A DNA stretch of 64,000 nt from Gallionella sp. (GCA_028687335.1 JAQUAI010000010.1:1-64000), one strand, 5' to 3'; counted from the first letter of the stretch, positions 54,214-63,994 are shown. Notes: a model not told the origin generated them from the letters alone. Numbers and translations: made by a program.

Positions 54214-54471
54214 TTATTTTTGGCCAAATATCTCATCCAGCGGATTCTTCCCCGCAGGCGCACTGGCTGAAACTTTCTTCGCTGTGAATTCTTCTTCTAT
54301 GTTGTCTCGATAGAAGCTCCAAGCCGCACCGGAGCTGCTGAGCCTGCGCCACAGGTCTTCGCCCACGCCGCTGTGTTGCAGGGTGTCGCCCGTGTCGAGT
54401 TTGACTTGCAGGATACGCGCTCGCGCGTCGTAGCCGATGGCGCGTAGCTTGCCGGAGTTGATGGGTTTCAT
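54214..54471 (-). CDS. KTSC domain protein
   Basis: About 85 residues. The KTSC pattern is seen in SGKLRAIGYDARARILQVKL, a domain proposed to bind RNA or DNA ends. A Cys of the name motif is absent (GKLRAIGYD). The start may also be at 54477. Function unproven. It lies between SIR2 and a periplasmic protein gene on the same strand. Confidence 0.75.
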   Translation of the reverse strand: MKPINSGKLRAIGYDARARILQVKLDTGDTLQHSGVGEDLWRRLSSSGAAWSFYRDNIEEEFTAKKVSASAPAGKNPLDEIFGQK

Positions 54472-54487
54472 TTCCATGTGGGCGGCC

Positions 54488-55378
54488 TTATTGCAGAACA
54501 AATGAGGCTTTGAGGGGGACGGTGACTTTTCGCAGGTTATCTTTGAGTGCGATGCTCATTCGCCATTCGCCCAGCGGGTCACCTGTTTCGCCAACGAAGG
54601 CGACCACGGGGGCAGATAGATAAAGGTAGTGTGGGTTGCTTTTCAGTTTTCCCTTGAAGCAGGGTGCATCGGCTTGATGCATGGCTGTCGTGCCATCGGG
54701 TTTGAAGAGTTCAATGTCGCAGGTGACATCGGCTTCGCCTTTGTCATTCAACAACGGGTTGCTGAAGAAGGTAAGTGCGAATATTTTTTTCCCCATGCCG
54801 ATGTTTTTAGCTTGGGTGAAATGGGGGGTGTTTTCGGGTTGGGTGTTCCATTTCTTTTCCCAATCGGCATCGGAGGTGATAAGCAGCATGCCGCCGAATC
54901 CGTTGGCGGATTTTTGGGCATCGGTGTTTGGCACGGCTCTACCTTGGCGGTCTTTCCATTCCGCTGTCAGTTTTTTTAGCTTTAACGGAATGGGTGGCGA
55001 TTGAACCAGGGCGATGAGTAGGTGGGCTTTATTTTCTGGGGCTTCTCGCGGGCTGATCGAACAAAAAGCAAAAGCGGTGTTGTGTACGCATGAGAGGTTG
55101 ATTTTTTCGCGTGTATCTTGAGGCAGAAAGCGCGCGATGTCTTGTTCGTTGGATTTTTGCAGCACGCAATTTTCCGTGCAGGTCACGTTCGTCCATGTGC
55201 CATCGGGCTGTCTTTGCTCGATATTCCACTGCTCGCCAGACAAGGAAACAAAGAAGTTGAATTCGGTAACGTGGCCGTCTCTATGGACTACCGCGTAGTT
55301 ACCGACATCCGATTGATCAAGTGCTGCGGTATTTGCTGAAATACAGAATAAAGCGATAAGCGTGAGCCAACGAAACAT
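54488..55378 (-). CDS. Periplasmic protein of unknown function
   Basis: About 296 residues. Signal peptide to SANTAALD. The mature part is beta-rich with four to six cysteines (VTCTENC, INLSCVHN, DVTCDIELF, DAPCFKG) that could form disulphides. An Ig-like C-terminal part is suggested by LYLSAPVVAFVGETGDPLGEW and PLKASFVLQ. No family recognised. AAGGGG lies 6 nt before the ATG at 55378. Confidence 0.72.
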   Translation of the reverse strand: MFRWLTLIALFCISANTAALDQSDVGNYAVVHRDGHVTEFNFFVSLSGEQWNIEQRQPDGTWTNVTCTENCVLQKSNEQDIARFLPQDTREKINLSCVHNTAFAFCSISPREAPENKAHLLIALVQSPPIPLKLKKLTAEWKDRQGRAVPNTDAQKSANGFGGMLLITSDADWEKKWNTQPENTPHFTQAKNIGMGKKIFALTFFSNPLLNDKGEADVTCDIELFKPDGTTAMHQADAPCFKGKLKSNPHYLYLSAPVVAFVGETGDPLGEWRMSIALKDNLRKVTVPLKASFVLQ

Positions 55379-55507
55379 CCCCATCCCCTTTGTCGAACAA
55401 GTGCGTTACCGGTGTTGTCCCGGAATCTATCCTGCGCCAGCTCCTGTTCTGGGGGTTCTGCTGTGAGCCTCTTACCGTGCGTGCGGTGAGATGTGCATTG
55501 AGCAGAT

Positions 55508-55553
55508 GTGCAAGTGGTGCGAACTTTATTTAAGTTGCCAAACTAATGCAAGC
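55508..55553. repeat. 46-bp direct repeat, left of HDOD gene
   Basis: Aligns with 56577-56622: GTGCAAGTGGTGCGAACTTT and ending in ATGCAAGC in both, with divergence in between. The copies flank the HDOD gene. Confidence 0.6.
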
Positions 55554-55626
55554 AGCAAAAAAGGTTTTGCGCTGACGGGGCGATGTGGGTGGGGTGCGGG
55601 GAATCAATCCAGATTTTCCATTAAGT

Positions 55627-55655
55627 CGTCACACCGGCGAAGGCCGGTATCCAGC
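55627..55655. repeat. Short REP-like hairpin
   Basis: ACCGGCGAAGGCCGGT within GTCACACCGGCG...GGTATCCAGC resembles the common GTCATTCCCGCGAAAGCGGGAATCCAG intergenic repeat. It lies just past the HDOD stop and may end transcription. Confidence 0.55.
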
Positions 55656-55663
55656 ATCAACAG

Positions 55664-56521
55664 CTAGATATGCGTGCCTTCATCCGCCAGTGCTTCGCGT
55701 ATGTCATCCAACTCCTCGGCGGAGATCCCTAGGTGGTTCATGGCGCTTTCATAGTGATAGTCGCCCACTTCGATGGAGAGGTCGTCGCTGCTCAGCGCAA
55801 GCAGGCGTTCTGCCACATGGGTGGTTGCAATTAATGAGACTGCCTCGCTGGAGAGTGTAGATTCGGGCAGGTTGTAAACATCGGCTTCGTGATGAAAGCG
55901 GATAGCTTGTCCGATGATGCTGGGCAAGCCCCAGTTGCGCGAAAGCAGCGAGCCCACGATGGGATGAGTGCAAGGGAAAAATTCTTCTTCAACTTCGATG
56001 AGTTCGCGCTGATTTTTGTAGGCGCTGGAAATGACTTCGCAGTAATTATCGAAACGTTTACGCAACAACGGAATCGCAGCATCGTGGAATAAGGCAAAGG
56101 TGTAGGCGACATCGGGGGCAATGCCGTGTTGTTTCTTAGCAATCATGCTGGCCGCAGTGGCCACCAGAGAGGCGTTATTCCAATAGGTTTCGAGCCATTT
56201 GGCATCGACACCTGTCATGCAGGTGCGCAGTGCTGCGGCAATAACAATGCAGACCACATTGCGAATACCTAGCCTAGCAAGAGCAACAGAAACCATGCTA
56301 ATGGGTTGGCTGGTGCGAAACAGGGGGGAGTTTGCCAGCTTGATGGTTAGCGCAGACATGCCGACATCTTTCTCAATAGCCGCGCACAGCTTGCGAATAT
56401 CGGGGGCTTCTTTTTGTGCTTCTGTCATGGCCATGTTGACGATGGTTGGACAGGTTGGAATATCAATTTGGGTGAAGACTTGCTTGAGTTCGTCCGGTGA
56501 TAGTTCTCGGCTATTTGTCAC
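55664..56521 (-). CDS. HDOD domain signalling protein
   Basis: 285 residues from a GTG at 56521 with GGGAG 5 nt upstream. The HDOD domain covers about residues 15-215: FTQIDIPTCPTIVNMAMTEA, then LTIKLANSPLFRTSQPISMV and ALARLGIRNV. The metal-ligand pattern of true HD phosphodiesterases is incomplete (FHDAAIPLL), as usual. HDOD proteins act in signalling and stress responses. The frame further upstream is not real. Confidence 0.87.
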   Translation of the reverse strand: MTNSRELSPDELKQVFTQIDIPTCPTIVNMAMTEAQKEAPDIRKLCAAIEKDVGMSALTIKLANSPLFRTSQPISMVSVALARLGIRNVVCIVIAAALRTCMTGVDAKWLETYWNNASLVATAASMIAKKQHGIAPDVAYTFALFHDAAIPLLRKRFDNYCEVISSAYKNQRELIEVEEEFFPCTHPIVGSLLSRNWGLPSIIGQAIRFHHEADVYNLPESTLSSEAVSLIATTHVAERLLALSSDDLSIEVGDYHYESAMNHLGISAEELDDIREALADEGTHI

Positions 56522-56576
56522 TTTATCTCCCGGCAGTTTTACTTTGATTATGTTGCGATGCAGCCCGCCCGCATCC

Positions 56577-56622
56577 GCACAAGTGGTACGAACTTTATTG
56601 AATCTGTCATGTGAATGCAAGC
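56577..56622. repeat. 46-bp direct repeat, right of HDOD gene
   Basis: Second copy of the repeat at 55508-55553, same orientation, about 65% alike. Confidence 0.6.
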
Positions 56623-56748
56623 GACGCAATACGACACGCTCGGTATCTCAAGTGGCCGCTTGTATCAAGCCTGCTAGATACGTGATGCTTAAGCCGACCA
56701 CCATAAGGTAAACTCGGCCTTGATTCCGCATAACTGAAAATTTTCACC

Positions 56749-57504
56749 ATGACCTACCCTATCGACATCAAAGAAGAATCCGGCGTGCGTACTTTGCATT
56801 TCGGCTCAGACTGGATACAGGGCGCGATGCGTATTGCCCGCCCTTGGAATCTGGAATTGGAATACACCCGCGAGATGATGGCTTCGCTATTGCTGCGCGA
56901 CGATGCGCGCTTTCCGCGCAAGGTGTTGCTAATCGGGTTGGGCGCGGCTTCGCTGACCAAGTTTTTGTATCGCTATCGTCCGCTGTCGCATCTGACTATT
57001 GTTGAGATACAACCTGAGGTAGTGGCCGCCGCACGGCAGTTTTTCAAAATGCCAGAAGACTCCAAACGTATTAATCTCATCATCGGCGACGGCGTGGAGT
57101 TTGTGCTGAATACGAACAAGAAATTCGATTTGATTCTGGTGGATGGCTTCAACGAACACGCCCACCCCGGCGCGCTCAATACGCTGCCGTTTTATCAGGC
57201 TTGCCGCTCGCACCTGAGCAACGAGGGCATCATGGCAGTCAATCTGCTCGGGCTGTCGCGTGGCGTAAAAGGCGGCTTCGCGCATATTTTTAATGCGTTT
57301 GACGAACGCGCACTGATGTTCCCCTCATCCGAGTCGGGCAACACCATCGCCTTTGCTGCCGAGGGCGAGCCAATCAATCTGTCTTTTGATGAATTGAAAG
57401 ACAACGCGCTCAAGCTGAAAGAAGAAACCGGTATGAACCTGACTCCGACGCTAACACGCTTGGCGCAATCGAAAACCTGCCTGAACGACACACTAATTCT
57501 GTGA
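56749..57504 (+). CDS. Spermidine synthase-like protein
   Basis: 251 residues, Rossmann fold of the spermine/spermidine synthase family: VLLIGLGAASLTKFLYRY, TIVEIQPEVVAAARQFF and DLILVDGFNEHAHPGAL. The usual GGGDG motif is here IGLGAAS, so the polyamine activity is uncertain. Its stop overlaps the next gene (GTGA). Confidence 0.8.
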   Translation: MTYPIDIKEESGVRTLHFGSDWIQGAMRIARPWNLELEYTREMMASLLLRDDARFPRKVLLIGLGAASLTKFLYRYRPLSHLTIVEIQPEVVAAARQFFKMPEDSKRINLIIGDGVEFVLNTNKKFDLILVDGFNEHAHPGALNTLPFYQACRSHLSNEGIMAVNLLGLSRGVKGGFAHIFNAFDERALMFPSSESGNTIAFAAEGEPINLSFDELKDNALKLKEETGMNLTPTLTRLAQSKTCLNDTLIL

Positions 57505-58649
57505 GTGACATTACCCTGATTCAGTGGAACGAAGCGGGCGAAAACCGCAGCACACGCTGGCGTTCGGAAAGCGGCATGCCACCGCCAAAGCGAGTGCTCA
57601 TCGCCGACGATACGTTGACAGCGGACACCGCCTACCGCTTGGCTTGCGAGGGCACTGCCCTGCTGTGGCGCGGCGACTTTCAGAATGCGCGGCAATTGCT
57701 GCAAGCCATGGCGAGGCGCGCGGAACAACGCCCGCGCAAAAAACAGCCCGTCACGCCCGCCTCCCCCACCGAGGCTTTTCATCTACACCGCCAAGCGCAA
57801 TCGCAACGCGCACGCACACTGGCCATGCTGCTGATTCCGCTCGCTGCCGACTACACCATTCCCCTGCGTCGCGCCCCCGACATACAGACTGCCTGCACCG
57901 AAGCCTATGGCAGCGGTACCGAAGCCTCGGTCGTCTCGCTGCGCGAATTACTAGGTTTGATCGGCGCACACGAATGGCGCAAAAAAGGCGTTGCCATCCC
58001 TGCCTTGGGCGACAGTATTCATCCTCATTACGGTGTGTTTTCGCCAGTGCGCGGCGAATATATCGAGTTGGTCGCACAAGCTACGCTGCCCTCGTCCGAA
58101 CTGGCTTTCGACATCGGCACCGGCACCGGCGTACTCGCCGCCGTGCTGGCCAAGCGCGGCGTGGCGCACATTATCGCCACCGATCAAGACGAACGCGCGC
58201 TGGATTGCGCGTACGACAATCTGCAACGACTAGAGCTCACTGAGCAAGTTGAGCTGATGCAAACCGACCTCTTTCCACCGGGACGCGCACCGCTGGTAGT
58301 GTGCAACCCGCCTTGGGTTCCCGCCCGCCCCAACTCAACCATCGAACACGCGGTGTACGACCCCGACAGCCGTATGCTGCGCGGATTCCTCAATGGCTTG
58401 GCGGCGCACCTCACTGCCGATGGCGAAGGCTGGCTGATTATTTCCGACCTGGCCGAACATCTAGGATTGCGTAGCCGCGATGAATTGCTGGGCTGGATAA
58501 GCGCAGCCGGTTTGCAAGTGCGAGAGCGTCTCGACATCCGCCCGCAACATCCTCGCAGCCGCGACAAAAACGATCCCCTGCACGCCGCCCGCGCCGCAGA
58601 AATCACCTCGCTATGGCGACTGGGGCACGCTATTAGTCCGCTTAAGTGA
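57501..58649 (+). CDS. Class I SAM-dependent methyltransferase (PrmC/HemK-like)
   Basis: 382 residues, GTG start overlapping the upstream stop. The C-terminal half is a methyltransferase: FDIGTGTGVLAAVLAKRG (motif I) and VVCNPPWVP, an NPPW motif as in enzymes acting on planar nitrogens. The N-terminal 170 residues are Arg/Ala-rich and unassigned. Substrate could be protein glutamine or nucleic acid base. No close named relative recognised. Confidence 0.8.
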   Translation: MSDITLIQWNEAGENRSTRWRSESGMPPPKRVLIADDTLTADTAYRLACEGTALLWRGDFQNARQLLQAMARRAEQRPRKKQPVTPASPTEAFHLHRQAQSQRARTLAMLLIPLAADYTIPLRRAPDIQTACTEAYGSGTEASVVSLRELLGLIGAHEWRKKGVAIPALGDSIHPHYGVFSPVRGEYIELVAQATLPSSELAFDIGTGTGVLAAVLAKRGVAHIIATDQDERALDCAYDNLQRLELTEQVELMQTDLFPPGRAPLVVCNPPWVPARPNSTIEHAVYDPDSRMLRGFLNGLAAHLTADGEGWLIISDLAEHLGLRSRDELLGWISAAGLQVRERLDIRPQHPRSRDKNDPLHAARAAEITSLWRLGHAISPLK

Positions 58650-58684
58650 GATTTAAGGTACGTCCGCTTTCCGCCGCAACCCAA

Positions 58685-58751
58685 TGTAGGAGCGCAACTT
58701 GTTGCGCGATAGCACCTCGCGGGAAATCGCCCGATAAATCGGGCTCCTACA
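58685..58751. repeat. REP-like repeat with terminal inverted repeats
   Basis: Bounded by TGTAGGAGC (58685-58693) and GCTCCTACA (58743-58751), with inner small palindromes such as GCAACTTGTTGC and CGATAAATCG. Fragments of the same family occur at 32128-32160 and 36030-36050. It lies between the methyltransferase and SIMPL genes. Confidence 0.75.
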
Positions 58752-58854
58752 AAAATGCTTTATCGCGCTGGAGCTATTTTTCCGCTCATGTTGCTCTGCA
58801 TTTCGCCCCGAGTTGCCTTACTATTCTCATCTCTCTCAATCAAGGAGCGCTGCC

Positions 58855-59553
58855 ATGATTCGCGTTGCATTTCTCTCCGGGCTATTGGCCTTGTCTTTAT
58901 CCGCTGTTGCTGAGAACGAGCCGTATAACCGTGTCGATTTCAACAGCGAGGCGGCGCGTGAGGTGGCGAATGATTTGCTGCAAGCGACGATGAGTGTGGA
59001 AGTGAGCGACCGTTCTCCGGCGCGGGTGGCGCAGATGCTTAACACCACGCTGAACGATGCACTGAAAAAAGCCGCCGCGTTTACCACGGTAAAAGCCAGC
59101 AGCGGCGGTCATAGCACTTACCCGATTTACGGCAAAAGTAATCATCTGGACGGTTGGCGCGGCACAGCACAGATTCGGCTGGAGAGCCGCGATTTCAAAG
59201 CAGCGGGCGAATTGATCGGGCAGCTACAGGAGAGCATGCAGTTGTCCGGTGTCAGTTTTACCGTGGCCCCCGATACGCGCCGCCAACTTGAAAACTCGCT
59301 CATCAGTGAAGCACTGGCCGCATTCAAAAAACGCGCGGAGACTATCCGCGAAAGTTTGGGCGGGAGCGGGTATCGCATCGTTCACATCGGTATCAATCAG
59401 GGCGGCTATTATCCGCAGCCGATGATGGACAGAGGCGTGATGACAATGAAGGCCGCCGTTGCCGCGCCGGAGTTTTCCGGTGGCGATAGCAATATGACCA
59501 TGCAAGTTTCCGGCACAATCGAAATTATCTCGGCGAAAGGAGTTGAAAAATGA
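58855..59553 (+). CDS. SIMPL domain (DUF541) periplasmic protein
   Basis: 232 residues from the ATG at 58855 with GGAG upstream. Signal peptide to about AVAENE. The SIMPL/DUF541 domain is seen in FNSEAAREVANDLLQATMSVE, a TYPIYGKSNHLDGWRGTAQI stretch and the C-terminal VSGTIEIIS. Function in envelope stress is suggested for the family. lemA overlaps its stop (ATGA). Confidence 0.87.
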   Translation: MIRVAFLSGLLALSLSAVAENEPYNRVDFNSEAAREVANDLLQATMSVEVSDRSPARVAQMLNTTLNDALKKAAAFTTVKASSGGHSTYPIYGKSNHLDGWRGTAQIRLESRDFKAAGELIGQLQESMQLSGVSFTVAPDTRRQLENSLISEALAAFKKRAETIRESLGGSGYRIVHIGINQGGYYPQPMMDRGVMTMKAAVAAPEFSGGDSNMTMQVSGTIEIISAKGVEK

Positions 59554-60116
59554 GTTCACTTGCCCTACTCGGCATCAGCATTGTCGTGCTGATTTACGGT
59601 ATCAGCCTCTACAACCATTTGGTCAGCATCAAACATGCGGTGGCCAAAGCATGGGCCAACATCGACGTGCTGCTCAAACAGCGCCATGACGAACTACCCA
59701 AGCTGGTCGAGGTGTGCAAGCAGTACAAAGAGTTCGAGCAATCGACGCTGCAAAAAGTGATCGAGGCACGCTCGCAGGTTCAATCGGCACGCGAACGCCA
59801 AGACATCGGCGCACTGGGGCAAGCTGAGGGAATGTTGCGCGCGGGCATCGGCGGCATTTTTGCCGTGGCCGAGGCTTACCCCGAATTGAAGGCGAATGAA
59901 AATTTCATGCAGTTGCAAAACCGCATCACTGGGCTGGAGAACGGCATCGCTGACCGCCGCGAGTTGTATAACGAATCAGTGAATATCTACAACGTTGGCA
60001 TCGAGCAATTTCCCGCCGCGTTAATCGCCAACATGTTCCACTACGAGCCCAAGCCGTTGCTGGAGTTTGCCAGTAATGAGAAGACTGACGTGGACATCAA
60101 ATCACTGTTCAGCTAA
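59550..60116 (+). CDS. lemA: LemA family protein
   Basis: 188 residues. One N-terminal membrane segment (LALLGISIVVLIYGISLY) and long helices of the LemA fold: VAKAWANIDVLLKQRHDELP and the C-terminal YNVGIEQFPAALIANMFHYE. The role is unknown but linked to envelope maintenance. It overlaps the SIMPL gene and precedes the GIDE gene. Confidence 0.93.
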   Translation: MSSLALLGISIVVLIYGISLYNHLVSIKHAVAKAWANIDVLLKQRHDELPKLVEVCKQYKEFEQSTLQKVIEARSQVQSARERQDIGALGQAEGMLRAGIGGIFAVAEAYPELKANENFMQLQNRITGLENGIADRRELYNESVNIYNVGIEQFPAALIANMFHYEPKPLLEFASNEKTDVDIKSLFS

Positions 60117-60176
60117 TGCCCGCAAACGTCGAATCGGTTTTCTGCTAACCCAGCTTCCGGTTCGTTCACACACGCC

Positions 60177-61073
60177 ATGATGCACGCACTACGCCGCCAA
60201 TACGCGCAACTGATCACCTCCGGTGCGCAGTTGTTGCTGCTCTTTGTCGGCTTTCAGATCGGCTCTCGCACCGGCTGGCTGGTGTGTCTTTCGCTGATCG
60301 CCATCATCAGCATCCCAACATGGCTTTCGGCGCTGAAACGGCTGCGCGCCATCCGCGACACGCCAACTTCGCGGATCGCTTCTGCCGCGCAGGGCTATGT
60401 CGAGCTGGTCGGATTAGGCACACGCTTCGGCGATATCCCACTAATGAGCAAACTGCGCCACCTGCCTTGCCTGTGGTATCGCTATCGCGTCGAAGAGCGC
60501 ACTTCCGAAAACAAATGGCACATCGTCGATAAAGGCGAAAGCCCCGACTCGTTCGTGTTGCATGACGGCACCGGCGATTGCGTGATCGACCCCGAACATG
60601 CCGAAATCGTAAGCAAGCACCGCGACCAGTGGCAGGAAGGCAGCTACCGCTATACCGAATGGAAATTTATCGAACAGGACAGTCTGTACGTCCTCGGTCA
60701 CTTCCGTACAGTGCAAGGCAGCGAGGGATTCGACAGCCGCGAAGCGATGAATAATTTACTGGCCGAGTGGAAACGCAATATGCCCGCGCTACTAAAACGC
60801 TTCGACCTCGACCACAACGGCGAGCTGGATATGGACGAGTGGTTTCTGGCGCGACAAGCCGCAAAACGGGAAGTCGCCAAAATGAAACGCGAGGCTGAAG
60901 CCCAACCCGACACCCACATCATCGCCCAACCGCGCGATGGCAAACTCTTCCTCATCAGTAACCTGACACCGGAAAAATTAGCGCGACGCTACTTTTTTTG
61001 GAGCTGGGCGCATTTGGTCATCTTCTTCGCTGCGCTGGGCGGAATCGGCTGGGTGATGAAACAGCCGTACTAA
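60177..61073 (+). CDS. GIDE-domain membrane protein with EF-hand
   Basis: 298 residues. Two N-terminal membrane segments (~13-50), a GIDE-type domain at ~65-180 ([26 protein letters not shown]), then a canonical EF-hand loop [12 protein letters not shown] (about residues 218-229), a helical basic stretch, and a C-terminal membrane segment. GIDE domains occur in MUL1-like proteins and often accompany LemA in bacteria. The EF-hand suggests calcium control. It follows lemA by 60 bp and converges on aroA (4-bp overlap of ends). Confidence 0.83.
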   Translation: MMHALRRQYAQLITSGAQLLLLFVGFQIGSRTGWLVCLSLIAIISIPTWLSALKRLRAIRDTPTSRIASAAQGYVELVGLGTRFGDIPLMSKLRHLPCLWYRYRVEERTSENKWHIVDKGESPDSFVLHDGTGDCVIDPEHAEIVSKHRDQWQEGSYRYTEWKFIEQDSLYVLGHFRTVQGSEGFDSREAMNNLLAEWKRNMPALLKRFDLDHNGELDMDEWFLARQAAKREVAKMKREAEAQPDTHIIAQPRDGKLFLISNLTPEKLARRYFFWSWAHLVIFFAALGGIGWVMKQPY

Positions 61074-62392
61074 CTCGCCACCTTGGCAAAAGTAGCGAAA
61101 TAATCGGGGAAGGTTTTAGCGACGCAACTGGGATCGTTGATACGCACTGTCGCGCCACCAAATGCCGCCAGCGAAAAACACATCGCCATACGGTGATCGT
61201 CGTAAGTATCAACAGCGCCTTGCAAAACAAAAGGTGCGGGATGCATCGCCGAAGCGAGTGTGACAGACGGCGGCGTGATGCGAATATAGTCCGCGCCCTC
61301 TTCCACTGTGGCACCGGTTTTGCGCAACTCGGTCGCCATTGCCGCGATACGGTCAGTCTCTTTCACGCGCCAACTGGCGATGTTGCGCAGCGTGGTTGTA
61401 CCGTTGGCAAACAGCGCGGCAGTGGCCAATGTCATCGCCGCATCGGGAATATGGTTGCAGTCGAGATCAACGGCAGTGAGCTTGCCGCTGGCTGGAGCGC
61501 ACGCCTCCATCCAGTTATCGCCCATAGTGATGCGCGCGCCCATCGAAGCCAATGCCTCGGCGAATCGAATATCGCCCTGCACGCTATCCTTACCCACACC
61601 TTCCACCCGTACCGGCCCGCCGCCAATAGCGCCAGCCGCCAGAAAATACGATGCAGAAGACGCATCACCCTCGACATACACCGCGCCAGAAGATTGGTAG
61701 CGCTGTCCGCCGAACACAACGAAACGCTGCCAATCTTGCCGCTCAACCTGCACGCCGAAACGTGCCATCATTGCCAGCGTAATCTCGATATAAGGCTTGG
61801 AAATCAACTCGCCAACCACCTCTACCACCACGGTACGCCCAGTCAATGGCAACGCCATCAGCAAGCCAGTGAGAAATTGGCTGGAAACATCGCCGCGCAC
61901 CCGCACGGTATCTCCCACCGGATTACCCGGCGCAATCTGCAACGGCGGAAAACCCTCATTCCCCGTATAGCAAATATCCGCCCCGAGTTGGCGCAACGCA
62001 TCCACCAGATCACCAATCGGACGCTCATGCATACGCGCTACACCCGACAAGGTGTAATCCCCGCCAGACAACGCCAGTGCAGCTGTCAACGGGCGAAACG
62101 CCGTTCCGGCATTACCCAAAAACAGGGCTGCACGCTTGTTGGGAAAATGACCTGCACACCCCGTCACGCGATACGCATCCACCCCCAGCGCCTCGACTTT
62201 AATGCCCAAAGTCGCCAAGCCTTCCAACATGCGTTCGGTGTCGTCCGAGCGCAGCAAATCGCGCACCTCGGTGACACCCTCAGCCAGCGCGGCCAACAAC
62301 AAAACGCGATTGGAAATGCTCTTGGAACCGGGCAAACGCACCGTTCCCTGAGCGCGAGACAAAGGAGCGAGATCAATAAAGTCGTGAGTCAT
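61070..62392 (-). CDS. aroA: 3-phosphoshikimate 1-carboxyvinyltransferase AroA (EPSP synthase)
   Basis: 440 residues. [20 protein letters not shown] (residues ~20-40), [17 protein letters not shown] and [18 protein letters not shown] are the substrate-binding motifs; [16 protein letters not shown] is near the C-terminus. It makes EPSP in the shikimate pathway. The [14 protein letters not shown] motif is the class I form (Gly-Asn-Ala-Gly-Thr-Ala). Confidence 0.97.
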   Translation of the reverse strand: MTHDFIDLAPLSRAQGTVRLPGSKSISNRVLLLAALAEGVTEVRDLLRSDDTERMLEGLATLGIKVEALGVDAYRVTGCAGHFPNKRAALFLGNAGTAFRPLTAALALSGGDYTLSGVARMHERPIGDLVDALRQLGADICYTGNEGFPPLQIAPGNPVGDTVRVRGDVSSQFLTGLLMALPLTGRTVVVEVVGELISKPYIEITLAMMARFGVQVERQDWQRFVVFGGQRYQSSGAVYVEGDASSASYFLAAGAIGGGPVRVEGVGKDSVQGDIRFAEALASMGARITMGDNWMEACAPASGKLTAVDLDCNHIPDAAMTLATAALFANGTTTLRNIASWRVKETDRIAAMATELRKTGATVEEGADYIRITPPSVTLASAMHPAPFVLQGAVDTYDDHRMAMCFSLAAFGGATVRINDPSCVAKTFPDYFATFAKVAS

Positions 62393-62444
62393 GACGAAGT
62401 AAACAGGGCCGTTTTAAACGGCGGCGATGATACCGCAAAGGCGG

Positions 62445-63791
62445 CTAGCTTTCGCCAGTTTCACTCACTTGAACCTTGGCCCAGCCTTGCGCAAAGGTGA
62501 CTTGCAGCTTGTCGCTAGGATGCAAACGGCGCGCATCGCTTAGTACCCTGCCCTGCGCATCGCGCACGACGCTGTAGCCGCGCGTGAGCACTTGTTTGGG
62601 GTCGAGCAGGGCAAGCTGTTGGCCGAGATTATCGAGCCGCCCTGATTGCCGAGTTTGCGCTGTACGCATGGCCGCAATCAGGCGCTCAGCACAACGCTCA
62701 AGTTGAGCGCGGGTTTGCATGGGGTCGATGTGCGCGGCTTGCAAGCGCGAGGCGAGGCTGTGCCACTGCCATTGCTTGCGCTCTTGGGTATGGCGGTAAG
62801 CGCGTTGCAGGCGTTGCGCATGGGTCTGTAGTTGTACACGCTGGCGTTGCAGTTGTTGTGCGGGATGTACCAGCCGTCGTTGCAAATAGTCGGTCGTTTG
62901 CATTGCAGCTTGCATGCGGTTGCGCTGGGCACGTTGCAGGTGCTGGGCAATGTCGCGTAGTGATTGTCGTAGGGCGTGGCGATCAGGTACGACCCGTTGC
63001 GCGGCGGCGGTTGGTGTGGGGGCGCGTTCGTCGGCGACAAAGTCGGCGATGGTGAAGTCGGTTTCGTGCCCAACGCCACTCACCACGGGGATTGCACTGG
63101 TCGCGATGGCGCGCGCAACGGTTTCTTCATTGAATGACCACAGGTCTTCGATGCTGCCGCCGCCGCGACAAACGATTAGTACGTCACATTCCGCACGCTG
63201 GTTAGCGATGTTGATTGCCAAGGCGATTTTTTCTGCGCTGCCCACACCTTGCACCGGGGTGGGATAAAGCACGACGGGGACTGTTGGCAGGCGTTTGTGC
63301 AGTGTGGAGAGTACGTCGCGCAACGCGGCGGCTTGGGGCGAGGTAACGATGCCCACCCGCTTGGGGTAGGTTGGCAGAGCGCGCTTGCGAGATGCGTCGA
63401 ACAGGCCTTCGTTTTCTAGCTTGGCTTTAAGTTGAGCAAATCGCTCGTATAAAGCGCCAAGTCCGGCTAGCCGCATTTGTTCGACGGTCAGCTGAAAGTC
63501 GCCGCGCGCCTCATACAAGGTGGCGCTTGCCAATATTTCAACTTGCACTCCATTACTGATTGATTCTTTGATGATTTGGTTTTTATGGCGAAACATGACG
63601 CAACGCAACTGCGCCTGATCGTCTTTCAGCGAAAAATACCAGTGGCCGGAGGCGGCTTTGGTGAGGTTGGAAATTTCCCCCCGAACCCAGACCAAAGGAA
63701 CGCTGGATTCGATCAACTGCTTGATTGAACGAGTAAGTTCCGCAACACCAAAAACGCGATTTTTCTCTGTAAAAAAAAGTTCACTAGACAT
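62445..63791 (-). CDS. xseA: Exodeoxyribonuclease VII large subunit XseA
   Basis: 448 residues from the ATG at 63791. An N-terminal OB fold (VWVRGEISNLTKAASGHWYFSL) and the catalytic domain with ALRDVLSTLHKRLP, GGGSIEDLWSFNEE and SGVGHETDFTIADFVAD. A long coiled coil follows (residues ~270-390), unusually rich in Gln and Arg, then GYSVVRDAQGRVL. It digests single-stranded DNA with XseB, whose gene is not in the window. Confidence 0.96.
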   Translation of the reverse strand: MSSELFFTEKNRVFGVAELTRSIKQLIESSVPLVWVRGEISNLTKAASGHWYFSLKDDQAQLRCVMFRHKNQIIKESISNGVQVEILASATLYEARGDFQLTVEQMRLAGLGALYERFAQLKAKLENEGLFDASRKRALPTYPKRVGIVTSPQAAALRDVLSTLHKRLPTVPVVLYPTPVQGVGSAEKIALAINIANQRAECDVLIVCRGGGSIEDLWSFNEETVARAIATSAIPVVSGVGHETDFTIADFVADERAPTPTAAAQRVVPDRHALRQSLRDIAQHLQRAQRNRMQAAMQTTDYLQRRLVHPAQQLQRQRVQLQTHAQRLQRAYRHTQERKQWQWHSLASRLQAAHIDPMQTRAQLERCAERLIAAMRTAQTRQSGRLDNLGQQLALLDPKQVLTRGYSVVRDAQGRVLSDARRLHPSDKLQVTFAQGWAKVQVSETGES

Positions 63792-63985
63792 ATTGACAAA
63801 CCAAAACAATCCACAAAGCCAGCAAAACAAAGGCGTTTACGCCAAACCCACAAGCCACAAATTGATAACTTAGCGTAACCTATTGTTTTTACTAATCTAT
63901 TAAAGATGACAAAAAATAAGCAATCCAGCAAAACCCTTTGATTTTCGGAGGGTTGGATACCCAATTAGGCAAACCTTCCACAAAG

Positions 63986-63994
63986 TTATCCACA
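63986..63994 (+). promoter_or_regulatory. Consensus DnaA box
   Basis: TTATCCACA matches the DnaA box consensus fully. A weaker box CAATCCACA lies at 63808-63816. The 200 bp before the window edge are AT-rich and gene-free. It may be part of an origin or of a DnaA-controlled promoter; one strong box cannot decide. Confidence 0.5.

Noticed and set aside
55585-55860. 91-codon plus-strand frame
   Set aside because: It covers a REP-like hairpin and the end of the HDOD gene on the other strand.
60998-62500. 500-codon open frame on the plus strand
   Set aside because: It lies opposite aroA and overlaps the GIDE gene end; product rich in Arg/His/Gln with no domain.
63713-63964. 83-codon minus-strand frame beyond xseA
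   Set aside because: It overlaps the xseA start in another frame and has low-complexity hydrophobic content.
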